In this document: positions 31,842 through 41,348 of the stretch, one piece after another
How positions within the stretch are numbered: the first letter of the stretch is position 1
Layout: the number at the start of each line of letters is the position of its first letter
Assembly (NCBI RefSeq): GCF_019391655.1
Contig: NZ_JAHXPQ010000002.1
Location: forward strand, 744,001-808,000
Direction of reading: 5' to 3'
DNA length: 64,000 nucleotides
Source: Mucilaginibacter rivuli
Lineage (GTDB): Bacteria; Bacteroidota; Bacteroidia; Sphingobacteriales; Sphingobacteriaceae
Notes under the pieces: generated by a model
Told to the model about the DNA's origin: nothing
The model's input: the letters and a program-made list of their open reading frames with translations, nothing else
Databases searched by the model: none
Position numbers and translations under genes: made by a program

Positions 31842-33887
31842 ATGGATATTAAACGTATACCGCTAATTAACAGGGAAATAAGCTGGCTTTATTTTAACGA
31901 TAGGGTTTTACAGGAGGCAGCCGACCCAACTGTGCCACTGATTGACAGGATCAGGTTCTTATCTATATTCTCATCAAACCTTGATGAGTTTTACCGGGTA
32001 CGGGTAGCAACGCTGAGCAGGCTTACCAACCTGAATGAAAAAGCCAAGCAGGTTTTTGGCTACAATCCTAAAAAGGTATTGAGCCAGATACGCAACATCG
32101 TTGTAAAACAGGAGCGGAAGTTCAACAACCTGTACGAGAACATTATTATTAAACAATTAGCCGAAGAAAAAATATTTATACTGAACGACAAGCAGCTCAA
32201 TGTTACGCGCGGGGCTTTTGTTAAAAATTACTTTCGCGAAAATATACTGGCAACGCTGGTGCCGGTAATGCTGAACGATAATGAGCCTTTACCCGAATTG
32301 CGCGACAGAGGGATTTATTTTTTTGTAAAGCTGACAAAGAACAAAAAGATAAAGCTCGCGCTTATAGAGATACCCGATAATGTATCGCGCTTTATTGTAC
32401 TGCCGCAAACCAACGACCTTAAATTCATTATCCTTGTTGATGATATTATACGTTATTGTTTAGATGATATTTTCTTCATTTTTGATCACGATAACATTGA
32501 AGCATACTCAATCCAGCTTACCCGCGATGCTGAACTTGACCTGGATAAAGAAGTAAGCGATAAATTTATCGAATCGCTTTCGCGGAGCCTGCTGAAACGT
32601 AAAAAGGGCAGGCCCATGCGTTTATTGTATGACAGCGAAATGTCTATGGATATGCTGGCTTACCTGGTTACCAAAATGGGCGTTAACTCAGAAAGCCTGA
32701 TCCCGGGTAACCGATATCATAATTTTAAAGATTTTATTGCTTTTCCAAACGTAGGCAGCGCCGATCTGGAATATCCTAAATATGATTTTTTACCGGTTGA
32801 GGGCCTTTCTTTCGCTAAAAGCTTAATGGCGCAGATAGAGAAAAAGGATTTTTTGATCAGTACGCCATATCAGTCTTTCGATTATATTATCCACTTTTTG
32901 CGCGAGGCCGCTATTGATCCTAAAGTAAAAGAGATCAGTGTAACGTTATACCGTCTTGCTAAAAACTCGCGCGTAGTACACGCGCTCATCAATGCGGCTA
33001 AAAACGGTAAAAAAGTAAATTGCCTGGTTGAGCTTAAAGCACGTTTTGATGAGCAGGCCAATATAACCTGGAGCCGCCGTTTAGCCGAAGAAGGTGTGAA
33101 TGTAATATACGGTGTATCGGGTTATAAGGTACACTCAAAAATTATATTGGTTTCGAGGTTAGAAAAACGCAAAATAGTAAACTACGCATGTTTATCAACC
33201 GGTAATTTTAATGAGAAAACGGCTTCGCTTTATGCCGACCATAGCCTGCTTACCGCAGATAAGCGCATAACCGATGATTTGGTTGATATATTTAAAGCGG
33301 TAACAAAAAATACAGTACCCAAAGGCCTGAAAAATCTTGTCGTATCGCCAATTGATTCGCGCCCTGCATATTTCAGGATGATTGATAATGAGATAAAAAA
33401 TGCCAAAGCCAAAAAGCCCGCATACATTATCCTGAAAATGAATAGCCTTGCTGATGAGCAAATTATAGCCCGGTTGTACCAGGCCAGTAACGCAGGTGTT
33501 AAAATACAACTGATTATACGTGGCATGTGCTGCCTTGTAGGCGGCATGAAAGGTTACAGTGAGAATATTGAAGTGATAAGTATAGTTGATAAATACTTAG
33601 AGCATGCACGTATCAGTATATTTTGCAACGGCGGAAAAGAGCTGCTATACCTTACATCGGCCGATTTGCTGACACGTAACCTTGACCATAGGGTAGAAGT
33701 GGGTTTCCCGATATATGATGAGGCTATACACAAGGAAGTGCGCGATATGGTAAACATACAATTACAGGATAATACCAAAGCCCGCGAAATAAACAGCCTG
33801 AATAATAACAAGTACGTTAAAACGAAACAAAAAATACCTTACAGGGCACAAATTGACATCTACAACTATTTAAAATATAAATACTAA
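31842..33887 (+). CDS. ppk1: Polyphosphate kinase 1
   Basis: The 681-residue enzyme reversibly polymerises the gamma-phosphate of ATP into polyphosphate. The N and head domains open with NREISWLYFNDRVLQEA and FLSIFSSNLDEFYRVRV. The catalytic C domains contain SGYKVHSKI with the phosphorylated His at about 431, the STGNFNEKTASLYADHSLLT motif, and IIRGMCCL near the end. The length is normal. It is followed after 5 bp by ppx, making a synthesis/degradation pair in one operon. Confidence 0.96.
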   Translation: MDIKRIPLINREISWLYFNDRVLQEAADPTVPLIDRIRFLSIFSSNLDEFYRVRVATLSRLTNLNEKAKQVFGYNPKKVLSQIRNIVVKQERKFNNLYENIIIKQLAEEKIFILNDKQLNVTRGAFVKNYFRENILATLVPVMLNDNEPLPELRDRGIYFFVKLTKNKKIKLALIEIPDNVSRFIVLPQTNDLKFIILVDDIIRYCLDDIFFIFDHDNIEAYSIQLTRDAELDLDKEVSDKFIESLSRSLLKRKKGRPMRLLYDSEMSMDMLAYLVTKMGVNSESLIPGNRYHNFKDFIAFPNVGSADLEYPKYDFLPVEGLSFAKSLMAQIEKKDFLISTPYQSFDYIIHFLREAAIDPKVKEISVTLYRLAKNSRVVHALINAAKNGKKVNCLVELKARFDEQANITWSRRLAEEGVNVIYGVSGYKVHSKIILVSRLEKRKIVNYACLSTGNFNEKTASLYADHSLLTADKRITDDLVDIFKAVTKNTVPKGLKNLVVSPIDSRPAYFRMIDNEIKNAKAKKPAYIILKMNSLADEQIIARLYQASNAGVKIQLIIRGMCCLVGGMKGYSENIEVISIVDKYLEHARISIFCNGGKELLYLTSADLLTRNLDHRVEVGFPIYDEAIHKEVRDMVNIQLQDNTKAREINSLNNNKYVKTKQKIPYRAQIDIYNYLKYKY

Positions 33888-33892
33888 ACACA

Positions 33893-34777
33893 TTGAGATA
33901 CGCTGCGATTGATATAGGTTCGAATGCTGTACGGCTGCTCATAGCCGAGATTGTTGAGAATGATAATACCATATCATTTAAAAAGAATACACTTATCCGC
34001 GTTCCGTTACGTTTGGGCGATGATGCTTTTTTAGATCAGCATATATCTGAAAAGAAAGCCGCCGATTTGTTAAAAACGATGCAGGCATTTAAAAACCTGA
34101 TGGACGTTTATAAGGTTTCCGATTATATGGCCTGTGCAACATCGGCCATGCGCGAGGCAAAGAATGGCGCCGAAATTGTAGACCGCATCCGCAAGGAAGC
34201 AGAGGTTAACCTCGAAATTGTTCACGGTAAAAAAGAAGCCAACATTATTTACGCCAGCCATATTGAAGAAACGCTCGAAAAAAATAAGAATTACCTGTAT
34301 ATAGACGTTGGCGGTGGCAGTACCGAGCTTTCTGTATTTTCAGAAGGGAGGATGGTTGCTTCATCATCATTCAACATAGGTACCATCCGTATACTGGATA
34401 ACCAGGACAAAGAAGAGAGTTGGAACGATATGCACGATTTTGTGAGAGATAATACCCGTGGCTTTAAATCGGTAATGGGAATTGGTACTGGTGGTAACAT
34501 CAATAAGCTTTTCAGGTTATCCGAAGAAAAAGAAGGTACTCCTTTAACTTTCGGAAAGCTTAAAACGTTATATAACTACCTTAATTCGTTTTCACTAAAA
34601 GATCGTATCAATGTTTTGGGATTAAACCATGACCGCGCCGATGTAATTATCCCTGCGTGCGAAATTTACCTTACTTTGATGAAATGGGCGACGATAAAAA
34701 GTATCTATGTACCTAAGGTTGGTTTGGTAGATGGCATCATTCAAACACTGATCGATAAAAATTTAACCAAAGATTGA
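33893..34777 (+). CDS. ppx: Ppx/GppA exopolyphosphatase family phosphatase
   Basis: The protein has 294 residues from a TTG start at 33893 placed 5 bp after ppk1. The ASKHA-fold motifs are AAIDIGSNAVRLLIAEI (phosphate 1), DVGGGSTELSVF (phosphate 2) and IPACEIYLTLMKW near the end. The length is that of the short single-module Ppx form, without the HD C-terminal domain of E. coli Ppx. It degrades polyphosphate or pppGpp from the chain end. TTG is supported by the N-terminal alignment RYAAIDIGSNAV. Confidence 0.92.
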   Translation: MRYAAIDIGSNAVRLLIAEIVENDNTISFKKNTLIRVPLRLGDDAFLDQHISEKKAADLLKTMQAFKNLMDVYKVSDYMACATSAMREAKNGAEIVDRIRKEAEVNLEIVHGKKEANIIYASHIEETLEKNKNYLYIDVGGGSTELSVFSEGRMVASSSFNIGTIRILDNQDKEESWNDMHDFVRDNTRGFKSVMGIGTGGNINKLFRLSEEKEGTPLTFGKLKTLYNYLNSFSLKDRINVLGLNHDRADVIIPACEIYLTLMKWATIKSIYVPKVGLVDGIIQTLIDKNLTKD

Positions 34778-34851
34778 TTTATGTAAATTTTAGGTTAAAT
34801 TAAGGCAAAATTATTTATTAATAATATCTTTCTTAATTGATAATCTTCACA

Positions 34852-34859
34852 TATATTTG
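34852..34859 (+). promoter_or_regulatory. Housekeeping -7 box before the candidate sRNA
   Basis: TATATTTG matches TAnnTTTG exactly. The -33 region (TTTC near 34829) is weak. Transcription would begin near 34864, at the first hairpin. Confidence 0.45.
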
Positions 34860-34861
34860 TT

Positions 34862-34932
34862 ATGCCTCCCTCAAAGAGGCATGTTTTTCATAGGTAGATG
34901 TAGGGTCGAATACGTGTATTCGGCCCTTTTTT
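34862..34932 (+). ncRNA. Candidate small RNA (about 70 nt), or ubiX leader
   Basis: Two hairpins follow a -7 box: ATGCCTC/GAGGCAT (34862-34882) and AGGGTCGAATAC/GTATTCGGCCCT (34902-34927), the second ending in a T run as an intrinsic terminator. Between them lies a single-stranded linker GTTTTTCATAGGTAGATG. The terminator ends 35 nt before the ubiX start. A 12-nt part of the linker, CATAGGTAGATG, has exact complements in the 3' UTRs after 57893 and 63405. It could instead be a leader attenuator of ubiX. Confidence 0.45.
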
Positions 34933-34966
34933 ATTTTCTACCTGTTTTGGTTTAGCTTTGCTTTGT

Positions 34967-35530
34967 ATGAAAAGAAAGATAGTTGTTGCAGTTACCGGTG
35001 CCAGTGGAGCCATATACGCTAAGTTGTTATTAGATATCCTGCAAAAATTGAGTGATCAAATTGCAGAAGTGGGGGTGGTGATGAGCGATAATGCCCGCCA
35101 GGTTTGGAAACTGGAGCTGGATAATGAAGATTATAACAATTACCCTTTTACTTTTTATGATAAGAATGATTTTATGGCGCCATTTGCATCAGGATCGGCA
35201 AAGTATGATACCATGGTAATTGTGCCTTGCTCAATGGGCACCTTAGGCAGGATAGCAGGTGGTATATCAAATGACCTGACCACCCGTGCCGCGGATGTAA
35301 TACTTAAGGAGCGCCGTAAACTGATATTGGTAGCCCGCGATATGCCTTTTAACCTTATTCACATCCGCAATATGGAAACGATTACCCAGGCGGGCGGAAT
35401 TATATGCCCGGCAGTACCATCATACTACAGCAAACCTAAAAGTGTTGAAGAGGTAGCTATGACGGTGGTAAACCGTATTGTTGATTTAATGGGCCTGGAA
35501 AACGAAAGTTACCGATGGAGTGAAGAGTAG
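34967..35530 (+). CDS. ubiX: UbiX-family flavin prenyltransferase
   Basis: The protein has 187 residues from ATG 34967; an in-frame TTG at 34958 is less likely. The flavin-binding N-terminus is KIVVAVTGASGAIYAKLLLDIL. The PCSMGTLGRIAGGISNDLTTRAADVILKERR and RDMPFNLIHIRNM segments are those of UbiX/Pad1. UbiX makes prenylated FMN for UbiD-type decarboxylases. No ubiD is present nearby. A candidate sRNA or attenuator lies directly upstream. Confidence 0.95.
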   Translation: MKRKIVVAVTGASGAIYAKLLLDILQKLSDQIAEVGVVMSDNARQVWKLELDNEDYNNYPFTFYDKNDFMAPFASGSAKYDTMVIVPCSMGTLGRIAGGISNDLTTRAADVILKERRKLILVARDMPFNLIHIRNMETITQAGGIICPAVPSYYSKPKSVEEVAMTVVNRIVDLMGLENESYRWSEE

Positions 35531-35537
35531 CCAACAG

Positions 35538-36308
35538 TTAATTTTTGATACCCCAAATACCGTTTTCGATATTTAAATGGCTCTCAACCATTTCTGCCTG
35601 AGTGTTTGCATCCTGTTTAGGCTGTGCTGTGGCAGGGCGGGTTTTAACTTTAGCGATGGCTTTTTGCATCGCGATGATCTGTGGGGTATGTGCTTTCTTG
35701 TAATTATCAGCTAATAAGGTATAGTGCGCTAACATACTCTTAGCTTCTTTTATCTTACCCGATTTATCATATAAAGCTGCCAACTTACGTTCTGCTTCAA
35801 TTTGGGCAATAATGTTATAGCTATATTTTGTTAAAACAACCGCTTCCAGCAGGTCTTTTTCAGCAAGGCTATAATCTTTAATGGATATTTTAACAGCAGC
35901 CAGTTGCATAAGGCCCGATATGATGTGAGCAATATCATGCCTGTCGCGCGAGATGCGGTTTGATTGCAGTATATACCATTTGGCCTGGGTAAATTTGTTT
36001 TGCATTACATAAGCCTGCCCTAAGCGGTCAAAATTATTACGTACGGCAACGGTATCATTAAATGCTTTATTTATTTGTATGGCTTTTAGTACAAGTTCAC
36101 CTGCTTTAGCGGCATCAGCAATACTAATCAATCTTGTTTTATCTTGATTGAATTGTATTAACGAATCGGCGGTATTGATATATAGGTCGGCCTTCGCGCA
36201 AATATGCTGAATCGAATCCTGCTTCTTTTGCAGCGAATCAACGTTTTGGGCAAATGCAGCTGATATTGCAGCAATTGTTGCGAGTAAGGTAAAGGTTGCC
36301 TTTTTCAT
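35538..36308 (-). CDS. Exported TPR-like helical repeat protein
   Basis: The 256-residue protein has a signal peptide (ISAAFAQ) and a series of helical pairs typical of tetratricopeptide repeats (about 60-215), for example YSLAEKDLLEAVVLTK and AERKLAALYDKSGKIKEAKSML. It has no enzymatic domain. It would sit in the periplasm as a scaffold. It is convergent with ubiX (7-bp gap) and divergent from mtaB. Confidence 0.75.
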   Translation of the reverse strand: MKKATFTLLATIAAISAAFAQNVDSLQKKQDSIQHICAKADLYINTADSLIQFNQDKTRLISIADAAKAGELVLKAIQINKAFNDTVAVRNNFDRLGQAYVMQNKFTQAKWYILQSNRISRDRHDIAHIISGLMQLAAVKISIKDYSLAEKDLLEAVVLTKYSYNIIAQIEAERKLAALYDKSGKIKEAKSMLAHYTLLADNYKKAHTPQIIAMQKAIAKVKTRPATAQPKQDANTQAEMVESHLNIENGIWGIKN

Positions 36309-36394
36309 TGTGATAAAGTAAAGTTACTGATAATATGGTGCTTGTGTTAATATTAATGCAAATAGTGTGCCTGTATGTGTTTGGAGTTAACAGA

Positions 36395-36424
36395 TTAAAC
36401 TGAAAGCAAAATTTGTTATCTTTG
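36395..36424 (+). promoter_or_regulatory. Probable housekeeping promoter of mtaB
   Basis: TATCTTTG (36417-36424) matches TAnnTTTG, with TTA at 36395-36397 at 19-nt spacing. It lies 12 nt before ATG 36437 and excludes the in-frame start at 36413. Confidence 0.5.
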
Positions 36425-36436
36425 CGGCTGATTACA

Positions 36437-37756
36437 ATGAACAAGAAAGTAGCATTTTATACACTGGGTTGTAAACTCAATTATTCGGAAACATCAACTA
36501 TTGGCCGCCTTTTTAACAAGGCTGGTTTTGATACAGTTGAATTTACCGATACACCCGATGTATATGTTATTAACACCTGCTCGGTTACAGATAATGCAGA
36601 TAAAAAGTGCAGGCGCGTTGTTAAAGAAGCACTAAAAATATCACCCAACGCCTACGTTACCATAGTAGGCTGTTACGCGCAGTTAAAGCCAAAAGAAATA
36701 TCCGAAATTGAAGGTGTTGATATGGTTTTAGGCGCCGCGGAGAAGTTTAATATTGTTGAACATATTACCGACCTAACCAAAAAACCTAAAGCTGTTGTAT
36801 TAAACAGTCCGGTAAGCGAGGTTAACGAGTTTGTGGCATCGTACTCCGTTGGCGACCGTACCCGCACTTTTCTAAAAGTACAGGATGGTTGCGATTATTC
36901 GTGCACCTTTTGTACCATACCATTGGCACGCGGGGGCAGCAGGAGCGACACCATTGACGCGGTAATTAAACAAGCCGAAGAGGTAGCGGCATCAGGCGTT
37001 AAAGAAATTGTATTAACAGGCGTTAATCTGGGCGATTTTGGTATCCGTGATGGCGAGCGCCATGATAAGTTTTTTGATTTGGTTAAGGCTTTGGATAAAG
37101 TTGAAGGTATTGATCGTATCCGTATCTCATCATGTGAACCAAATTTACTGACCGATGAGATCATTGAATTTGTCGCGCAAAGCAAAGTATTTGTACCCCA
37201 TTTCCATATCCCGTTACAATCAGGTTCTGATAAAATATTAGGCTTAATGCGCCGCCGCTACCGCCGCGACCTGTATGCTGATCGCGTAAGCAAAATAAAG
37301 CAACTCATGCCCGATTGCTGCATAGGTGTGGATATAATAGTTGGCTTTCCCGGCGAAACCAGGGAAGATTTTATAGATACCTATAACTTTTTGAATGACC
37401 TGGATGTATCGTACCTGCACGTATTTACCTACTCAGAGCGCGAAAATACCATAGCTGCCGAATTACCGGGTGCAGTTCCGGGTTCAACCCGTGCGGACAG
37501 GAGCAAAATGCTGCACATCCTATCTGACAAGAAACGCCGTGCTTTTTATGAAACGCAGTTAGGTAAGGATGCTGAAATACTTTTTGAGACAGATATAAAA
37601 GATGGTTACATGCACGGTTTTACCCGAAACTACGTTAAAGTAAAAACAAAGTACGATCCTGTTTTGGTACGCGAGATAAAAGCCGCACACTTAACAGCAA
37701 TTTCATTTGATGGTGACGTTGAAATAACAGAATTACAAGAGACATTGGTACATTAA
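36437..37756 (+). CDS. mtaB: tRNA t6A37 methylthiotransferase MtaB
   Basis: The protein has 439 residues from ATG 36437. It is a radical-SAM methylthiotransferase that converts t6A37 to ms2t6A37 in tRNA. The N-terminal UPF0004 domain has cluster Cys in FYTLGCKLNYSE, NTCSVT and VGCYAQ. The radical SAM motif is CDYSCTFC. A C-terminal TRAM domain is visible in the last 60 residues (HGFTRNYVKVKTKYDP). The GCKLNYSE form points to MtaB rather than MiaB or RimO. It is probably transcribed with lgt-gtrA-IMPase downstream (30-bp gap). Confidence 0.93.
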   Translation: MNKKVAFYTLGCKLNYSETSTIGRLFNKAGFDTVEFTDTPDVYVINTCSVTDNADKKCRRVVKEALKISPNAYVTIVGCYAQLKPKEISEIEGVDMVLGAAEKFNIVEHITDLTKKPKAVVLNSPVSEVNEFVASYSVGDRTRTFLKVQDGCDYSCTFCTIPLARGGSRSDTIDAVIKQAEEVAASGVKEIVLTGVNLGDFGIRDGERHDKFFDLVKALDKVEGIDRIRISSCEPNLLTDEIIEFVAQSKVFVPHFHIPLQSGSDKILGLMRRRYRRDLYADRVSKIKQLMPDCCIGVDIIVGFPGETREDFIDTYNFLNDLDVSYLHVFTYSERENTIAAELPGAVPGSTRADRSKMLHILSDKKRRAFYETQLGKDAEILFETDIKDGYMHGFTRNYVKVKTKYDPVLVREIKAAHLTAISFDGDVEITELQETLVH

Positions 37757-37786
37757 TTTTTATATTCGCTCCATAATCATCAACCA

Positions 37787-38983
37787 ATGTTTCCTACCAT
37801 ATCCGAGCTTATTCAATATTTTACCGGTAAATACATACCACTGCCCATACAAACATTCGGCTTTTTTGTTGCCATCGCTTTTATGGGTGCTTACTGGGCT
37901 TTTGAGCAGGAGTTTAAACGTAAAGAAGCTTTAGGCTATATCCATTCTTTTAAAAAGGAAGTAACCGTAGGCGGCCCAATTTCGGCTGTCGAGTTGATAT
38001 TGAACGGCATCTTTGGTTTCCTGATCGGCTTTAAGGGTGTTGCCATTGTTATGGATTATCATGCCCTTGTTGATGACCCTCAAACCTTTCTGTTATCAGG
38101 CACAGGTAACTGGATAGGAGGGGTAATAGGTGCGGCAGGTTTTGCTTATTGGGCCTATGTTGAAAAGAAAAAGATACAGGAAGAATATCCTAAAGCAGTG
38201 CAAAAAACAATTACCGTTCACCCTTACGAATTAATGGGGAGCATTTTACTTTGGGCAGCAATTTGGGGTTTTGCCGGTGCAAAGCTTTTTAACGGCCTTG
38301 AAAACTGGGATGAAATGATGAAAGACCCGGTTGGGATGCTTATCGGTTTCCGTGGTTTAACTTTTTATGGCGGATTAATATGTGGCGGCGTTGCTGTATT
38401 ATATATCGCAAACAAACATGGCATTAAGCCATTAACGATGTTGGATATTGGTGGCCCCGGCATGATGCTTTCTTATGCGCTTGGCCGCATTGGTTGCCAG
38501 ATGAGTGGCGATGGCGATTGGGGGATAAATAATACCGCGCCAAAACCCGGTTGGTTTAGCTGGGCACCTGATTGGATGTGGGCTTTTAAATATCCTCATA
38601 ATGTAAACGGCTCCGATGGGAATAACCCTATACCCGGTTGCGTTGACCAGTTAGGGAAAATAGGCAAGTATTGTTACCAGTTACGTGTACCTGTTTACCC
38701 TACACCGTTTTATGAAACTATAGTGTGTGGTTTGTTATTCATATTTCTTTGGAGCATCCGTAAAAAATTTAGTTCACCGGGTTTAATGTTTGGTGTATAC
38801 CTGATACTGACAGGCGTTGAGCGATTTTTTATCGAACTGATCAGGGTGAATACCAAATACCACGTTGCCGGAATATCATTTACCCAGGCCGAGCTGATCT
38901 CTATTATACTCATTATAAGCGGTATCGTATTATGTGCTTACGCCAAACGCCACCCAGCTAAACACGTAAGGGTTGAAGCATGA
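37787..38983 (+). CDS. lgt: Prolipoprotein diacylglyceryl transferase
   Basis: The 398-residue inner-membrane protein has about seven hydrophobic segments and the Lgt signature in [19 protein letters not shown], with the essential Arg in GRIGC. It transfers diacylglyceryl from phosphatidylglycerol to the lipobox Cys of prolipoproteins. It is longer than E. coli Lgt because of an extended first loop (about 45-65) and an insertion after the signature (about 255-300, [18 protein letters not shown]), as in Bacteroidota homologues. Its substrates would include the mini-lipoproteins at 4260-5116. Its stop overlaps the gtrA start (ATGA). Confidence 0.93.
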   Translation: MFPTISELIQYFTGKYIPLPIQTFGFFVAIAFMGAYWAFEQEFKRKEALGYIHSFKKEVTVGGPISAVELILNGIFGFLIGFKGVAIVMDYHALVDDPQTFLLSGTGNWIGGVIGAAGFAYWAYVEKKKIQEEYPKAVQKTITVHPYELMGSILLWAAIWGFAGAKLFNGLENWDEMMKDPVGMLIGFRGLTFYGGLICGGVAVLYIANKHGIKPLTMLDIGGPGMMLSYALGRIGCQMSGDGDWGINNTAPKPGWFSWAPDWMWAFKYPHNVNGSDGNNPIPGCVDQLGKIGKYCYQLRVPVYPTPFYETIVCGLLFIFLWSIRKKFSSPGLMFGVYLILTGVERFFIELIRVNTKYHVAGISFTQAELISIILIISGIVLCAYAKRHPAKHVRVEA

Positions 38984-39465
38984 GTGAAGCAGTGGCGAGT
39001 ATTATAAAACCTAAATCAATTTATGGTGAAGTAGGAAAGTTTATCCTTTCGGCCGGGGTTGGTTTTATTGTTGATATAGCAGCATATTACGTTTTTTATC
39101 ATAATGTTTTTGATCAGCGTGTGTACCATGTTTTAGGCATGCGCTTAACCGATGATATCTTGTCATTAGCGATATCATTCTTTTTAGGGGTAATGGTGAA
39201 TTTTCTGATCACTAAATTCTTAGTGTTTTCGCATTCAAAATCATCATCTGCAAAGCAATTTTTAAGGTTTATTGCCGTAGCCATTATAGGTTTCTTCGCT
39301 AACCTGGGCATATTGAAATTAATGATCCATTATTTCAATATGTATCCGCCGGTAGCACGCCCGTTGGCAGCATTAAGTCTTTTCTTTGCCAGTTTTTTTG
39401 TTCATAAATTATTCTCTTTCAGTTTATCATTAAGGCACCATGCAACTCCAGGAAATAGCGACTAA
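38980..39465 (+). CDS. GtrA-family membrane protein
   Basis: The 161-residue protein has four predicted transmembrane helices and the GtrA pattern ([22 protein letters not shown], then [17 protein letters not shown] and [19 protein letters not shown]). Members are linked to transfer of lipid-bound sugars across the membrane. It is translationally coupled with lgt (4-bp overlap) and its 3' end overlaps the inositol monophosphatase gene by 26 bp. Confidence 0.9.
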   Translation: MSEAVASIIKPKSIYGEVGKFILSAGVGFIVDIAAYYVFYHNVFDQRVYHVLGMRLTDDILSLAISFFLGVMVNFLITKFLVFSHSKSSSAKQFLRFIAVAIIGFFANLGILKLMIHYFNMYPPVARPLAALSLFFASFFVHKLFSFSLSLRHHATPGNSD

Positions 39466-40231
39466 AGTAATCGATCTGTCAAAACACGTAGGTGATTTTA
39501 TCCGCCAGGAGCGGGAAAAATTTAATACCGATGATGTAGAGTACAAAGGCGTTAATGATATGGTATCATACGTGGATAAGCAAGCCGAAATACAAATAGT
39601 AGCCGAATTACAGCGCATATTGCCTGAAGCGGGTTTTATTACCGAGGAAAAAACCATTAATAAAACCGGAGAGCGCTATACCTGGATCATTGACCCATTG
39701 GATGGCACCACCAATTTTATACACGGCTTGCCTGTGTTTTCGGTAAGTATTGCTTTGCAGGAGTATGATGAATTGGTATTAGGCGTAGTATATGAAATTA
39801 ACCAGGATGAATGTTTTTACGCCTGGAAGGGTGCACCTGCTTACCTTAACGGGAAAGAAATAAAAGTAAGTAAAGCGCCTAAAATTGCGGATACGTTATT
39901 AGCCACAGGTTTTCCATATTATAATTTTGATCAGCAAGAGGCTTATATTGGTTTATTTACTGAACTGATGCGCAGCTGCCATGGCCTGCGCCGTTTAGGT
40001 TCGGCCGCGGTTGACCTGGCTTATACTGCGTGTGGCAGGTTTGGCGGTTATTACGAGTATAATCTTAACTCGTATGATATGGCGGCTGGAATTGTTATCG
40101 TAAGGCAAGCCGGTGGCGATGTAACCAATTTTTCGGGCGGCACCGATTTGTTTAACACGCGCGAAGTTGTAGCTACCAATGGTAAAATAACCGCCGAGCT
40201 ATTAGCTACTATCAAAAAACATTTCAACTAA
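39440..40231 (+). CDS. Inositol monophosphatase family protein
   Basis: The 263-residue cytosolic enzyme has the metal-binding motifs of the IMPase/CysQ/FBPase superfamily: EEKT (about residue 70), WIIDPLDGTTNFIHG (about 83-97) and SYDMAAGIVIVRQAGG (about 213-228). It should hydrolyse myo-inositol-1-phosphate or a related phosphomonoester. The ATG at 39440 is inside the end of gtrA, giving translational coupling. Confidence 0.93.
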   Translation: MQLQEIATKVIDLSKHVGDFIRQEREKFNTDDVEYKGVNDMVSYVDKQAEIQIVAELQRILPEAGFITEEKTINKTGERYTWIIDPLDGTTNFIHGLPVFSVSIALQEYDELVLGVVYEINQDECFYAWKGAPAYLNGKEIKVSKAPKIADTLLATGFPYYNFDQQEAYIGLFTELMRSCHGLRRLGSAAVDLAYTACGRFGGYYEYNLNSYDMAAGIVIVRQAGGDVTNFSGGTDLFNTREVVATNGKITAELLATIKKHFN

Positions 40232-40334
40232 ATACTGGCCCATTCTTTATCGTATTGCTGTATTAACATTGTTGCCGTTTTATTAGGTAATGATGGTGGC
40301 TTTTATATATTTTTACGGGTAGCATAAACACAAA

Positions 40335-41342
40335 ATGAAACTCAGTAAGGCAACAGTATATTTCTCAGGGGCAGCACTCATTCTCTTTATCGCCGGCACC
40401 CTGATATCATGGGGTAAATTTGGGCATGCGCATATTAACCGCGCGGCAGTAATGGCCTTGCCGCCCGCTATGCAGGCATACTATTTTAATCATATTGATT
40501 ACATTACCCAGGAGGCCAATGTGCCCGATGTGCGTAAATACACCTACCGCGATACAGCGGAGTTTCCACGCCATTTTATACACATGGAAGATTTAGGTAA
40601 CCTGGATACCGTTCCAAAATCATATGCGGCAGCCATGGCCAGGTATAATAAAAGGTTTTTCATAAAGCAAGGTATATTGCCATGGAACATACAATTTATG
40701 ATGGATAAACTTACCCTTGCTTTTAAGCAAAAGCACGCGGTAGATATCCTGTTCTTATCGGCCGATCTGGGGCATTATATTGGCGATGCTTATATGCCCT
40801 TACATGTAAGCTCAAATCATGATGGTTTATTAACAAACAGAAAAGGAATCCATGCCATGTTCGAATCGCAGATACCCGAGCAATTTGGCGAAGCTTATAA
40901 TTTTCATACCAAAGGAGCTGTATATATTGCTGATATAGAGAAGGAAACATGGCGAATTATGTCGGAAAGCTTAAAGGCTGCCGATACATTGTTACAGGTA
41001 GACAGGGACTTATATAAAAACCTGCCCGATAATAAAATTTATGAACTGGATGCCGCCGGTAAAATTAAACTGAACCAATATAATGAGCCTGTGCATACCT
41101 ACCAGTATTGCAAACTATACCAGGCGGGTTTACACGGCATGATAGAAAGGAAACTCCGTGCATCAATTGCAACCACTGCGAGTTTTTGGTATACTGCCTG
41201 GGTAAATGCCGGAAAGCCCGACCTGAGCAAAATAGATAAGAAAGAACTGACACTGCGCAATGCGCAAGGGATGGCCCAGGAACGTACTTTATGGAAAAAA
41301 GGTAAATTGTTTGGCATTGATACCGATGATGAATTTAATTAA
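40335..41342 (+). CDS. Exported zinc-dependent S1/P1 nuclease or phospholipase C-like protein
   Basis: The 335-residue protein has a signal anchor or signal peptide (about 10-28) followed at the mature N-terminus by WGKFGHAHINRAAVMALP, where an N-terminal Trp and His are expected zinc ligands. Further ligands are RHFIHMED, LGHYIGDAYMPLH and NHDG. This spacing is that of the trinuclear zinc phosphodiesterase superfamily. It stops 7 bp before the gene for a YncE-phosphoesterase fusion lipoprotein, so both probably form an exported phosphoester-processing operon. It is related to the product of 2801-4114 only at superfamily level. Confidence 0.78.
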   Translation: MKLSKATVYFSGAALILFIAGTLISWGKFGHAHINRAAVMALPPAMQAYYFNHIDYITQEANVPDVRKYTYRDTAEFPRHFIHMEDLGNLDTVPKSYAAAMARYNKRFFIKQGILPWNIQFMMDKLTLAFKQKHAVDILFLSADLGHYIGDAYMPLHVSSNHDGLLTNRKGIHAMFESQIPEQFGEAYNFHTKGAVYIADIEKETWRIMSESLKAADTLLQVDRDLYKNLPDNKIYELDAAGKIKLNQYNEPVHTYQYCKLYQAGLHGMIERKLRASIATTASFWYTAWVNAGKPDLSKIDKKELTLRNAQGMAQERTLWKKGKLFGIDTDDEFN

Positions 41343-41348
41343 AACTGA

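Noticed and set aside
39455..39466. GCGACTAA at the gtrA/IMPase overlap as a group B promoter
   Set aside because: No TGTAAGG lies at the required distance, and the position is within coding DNA.
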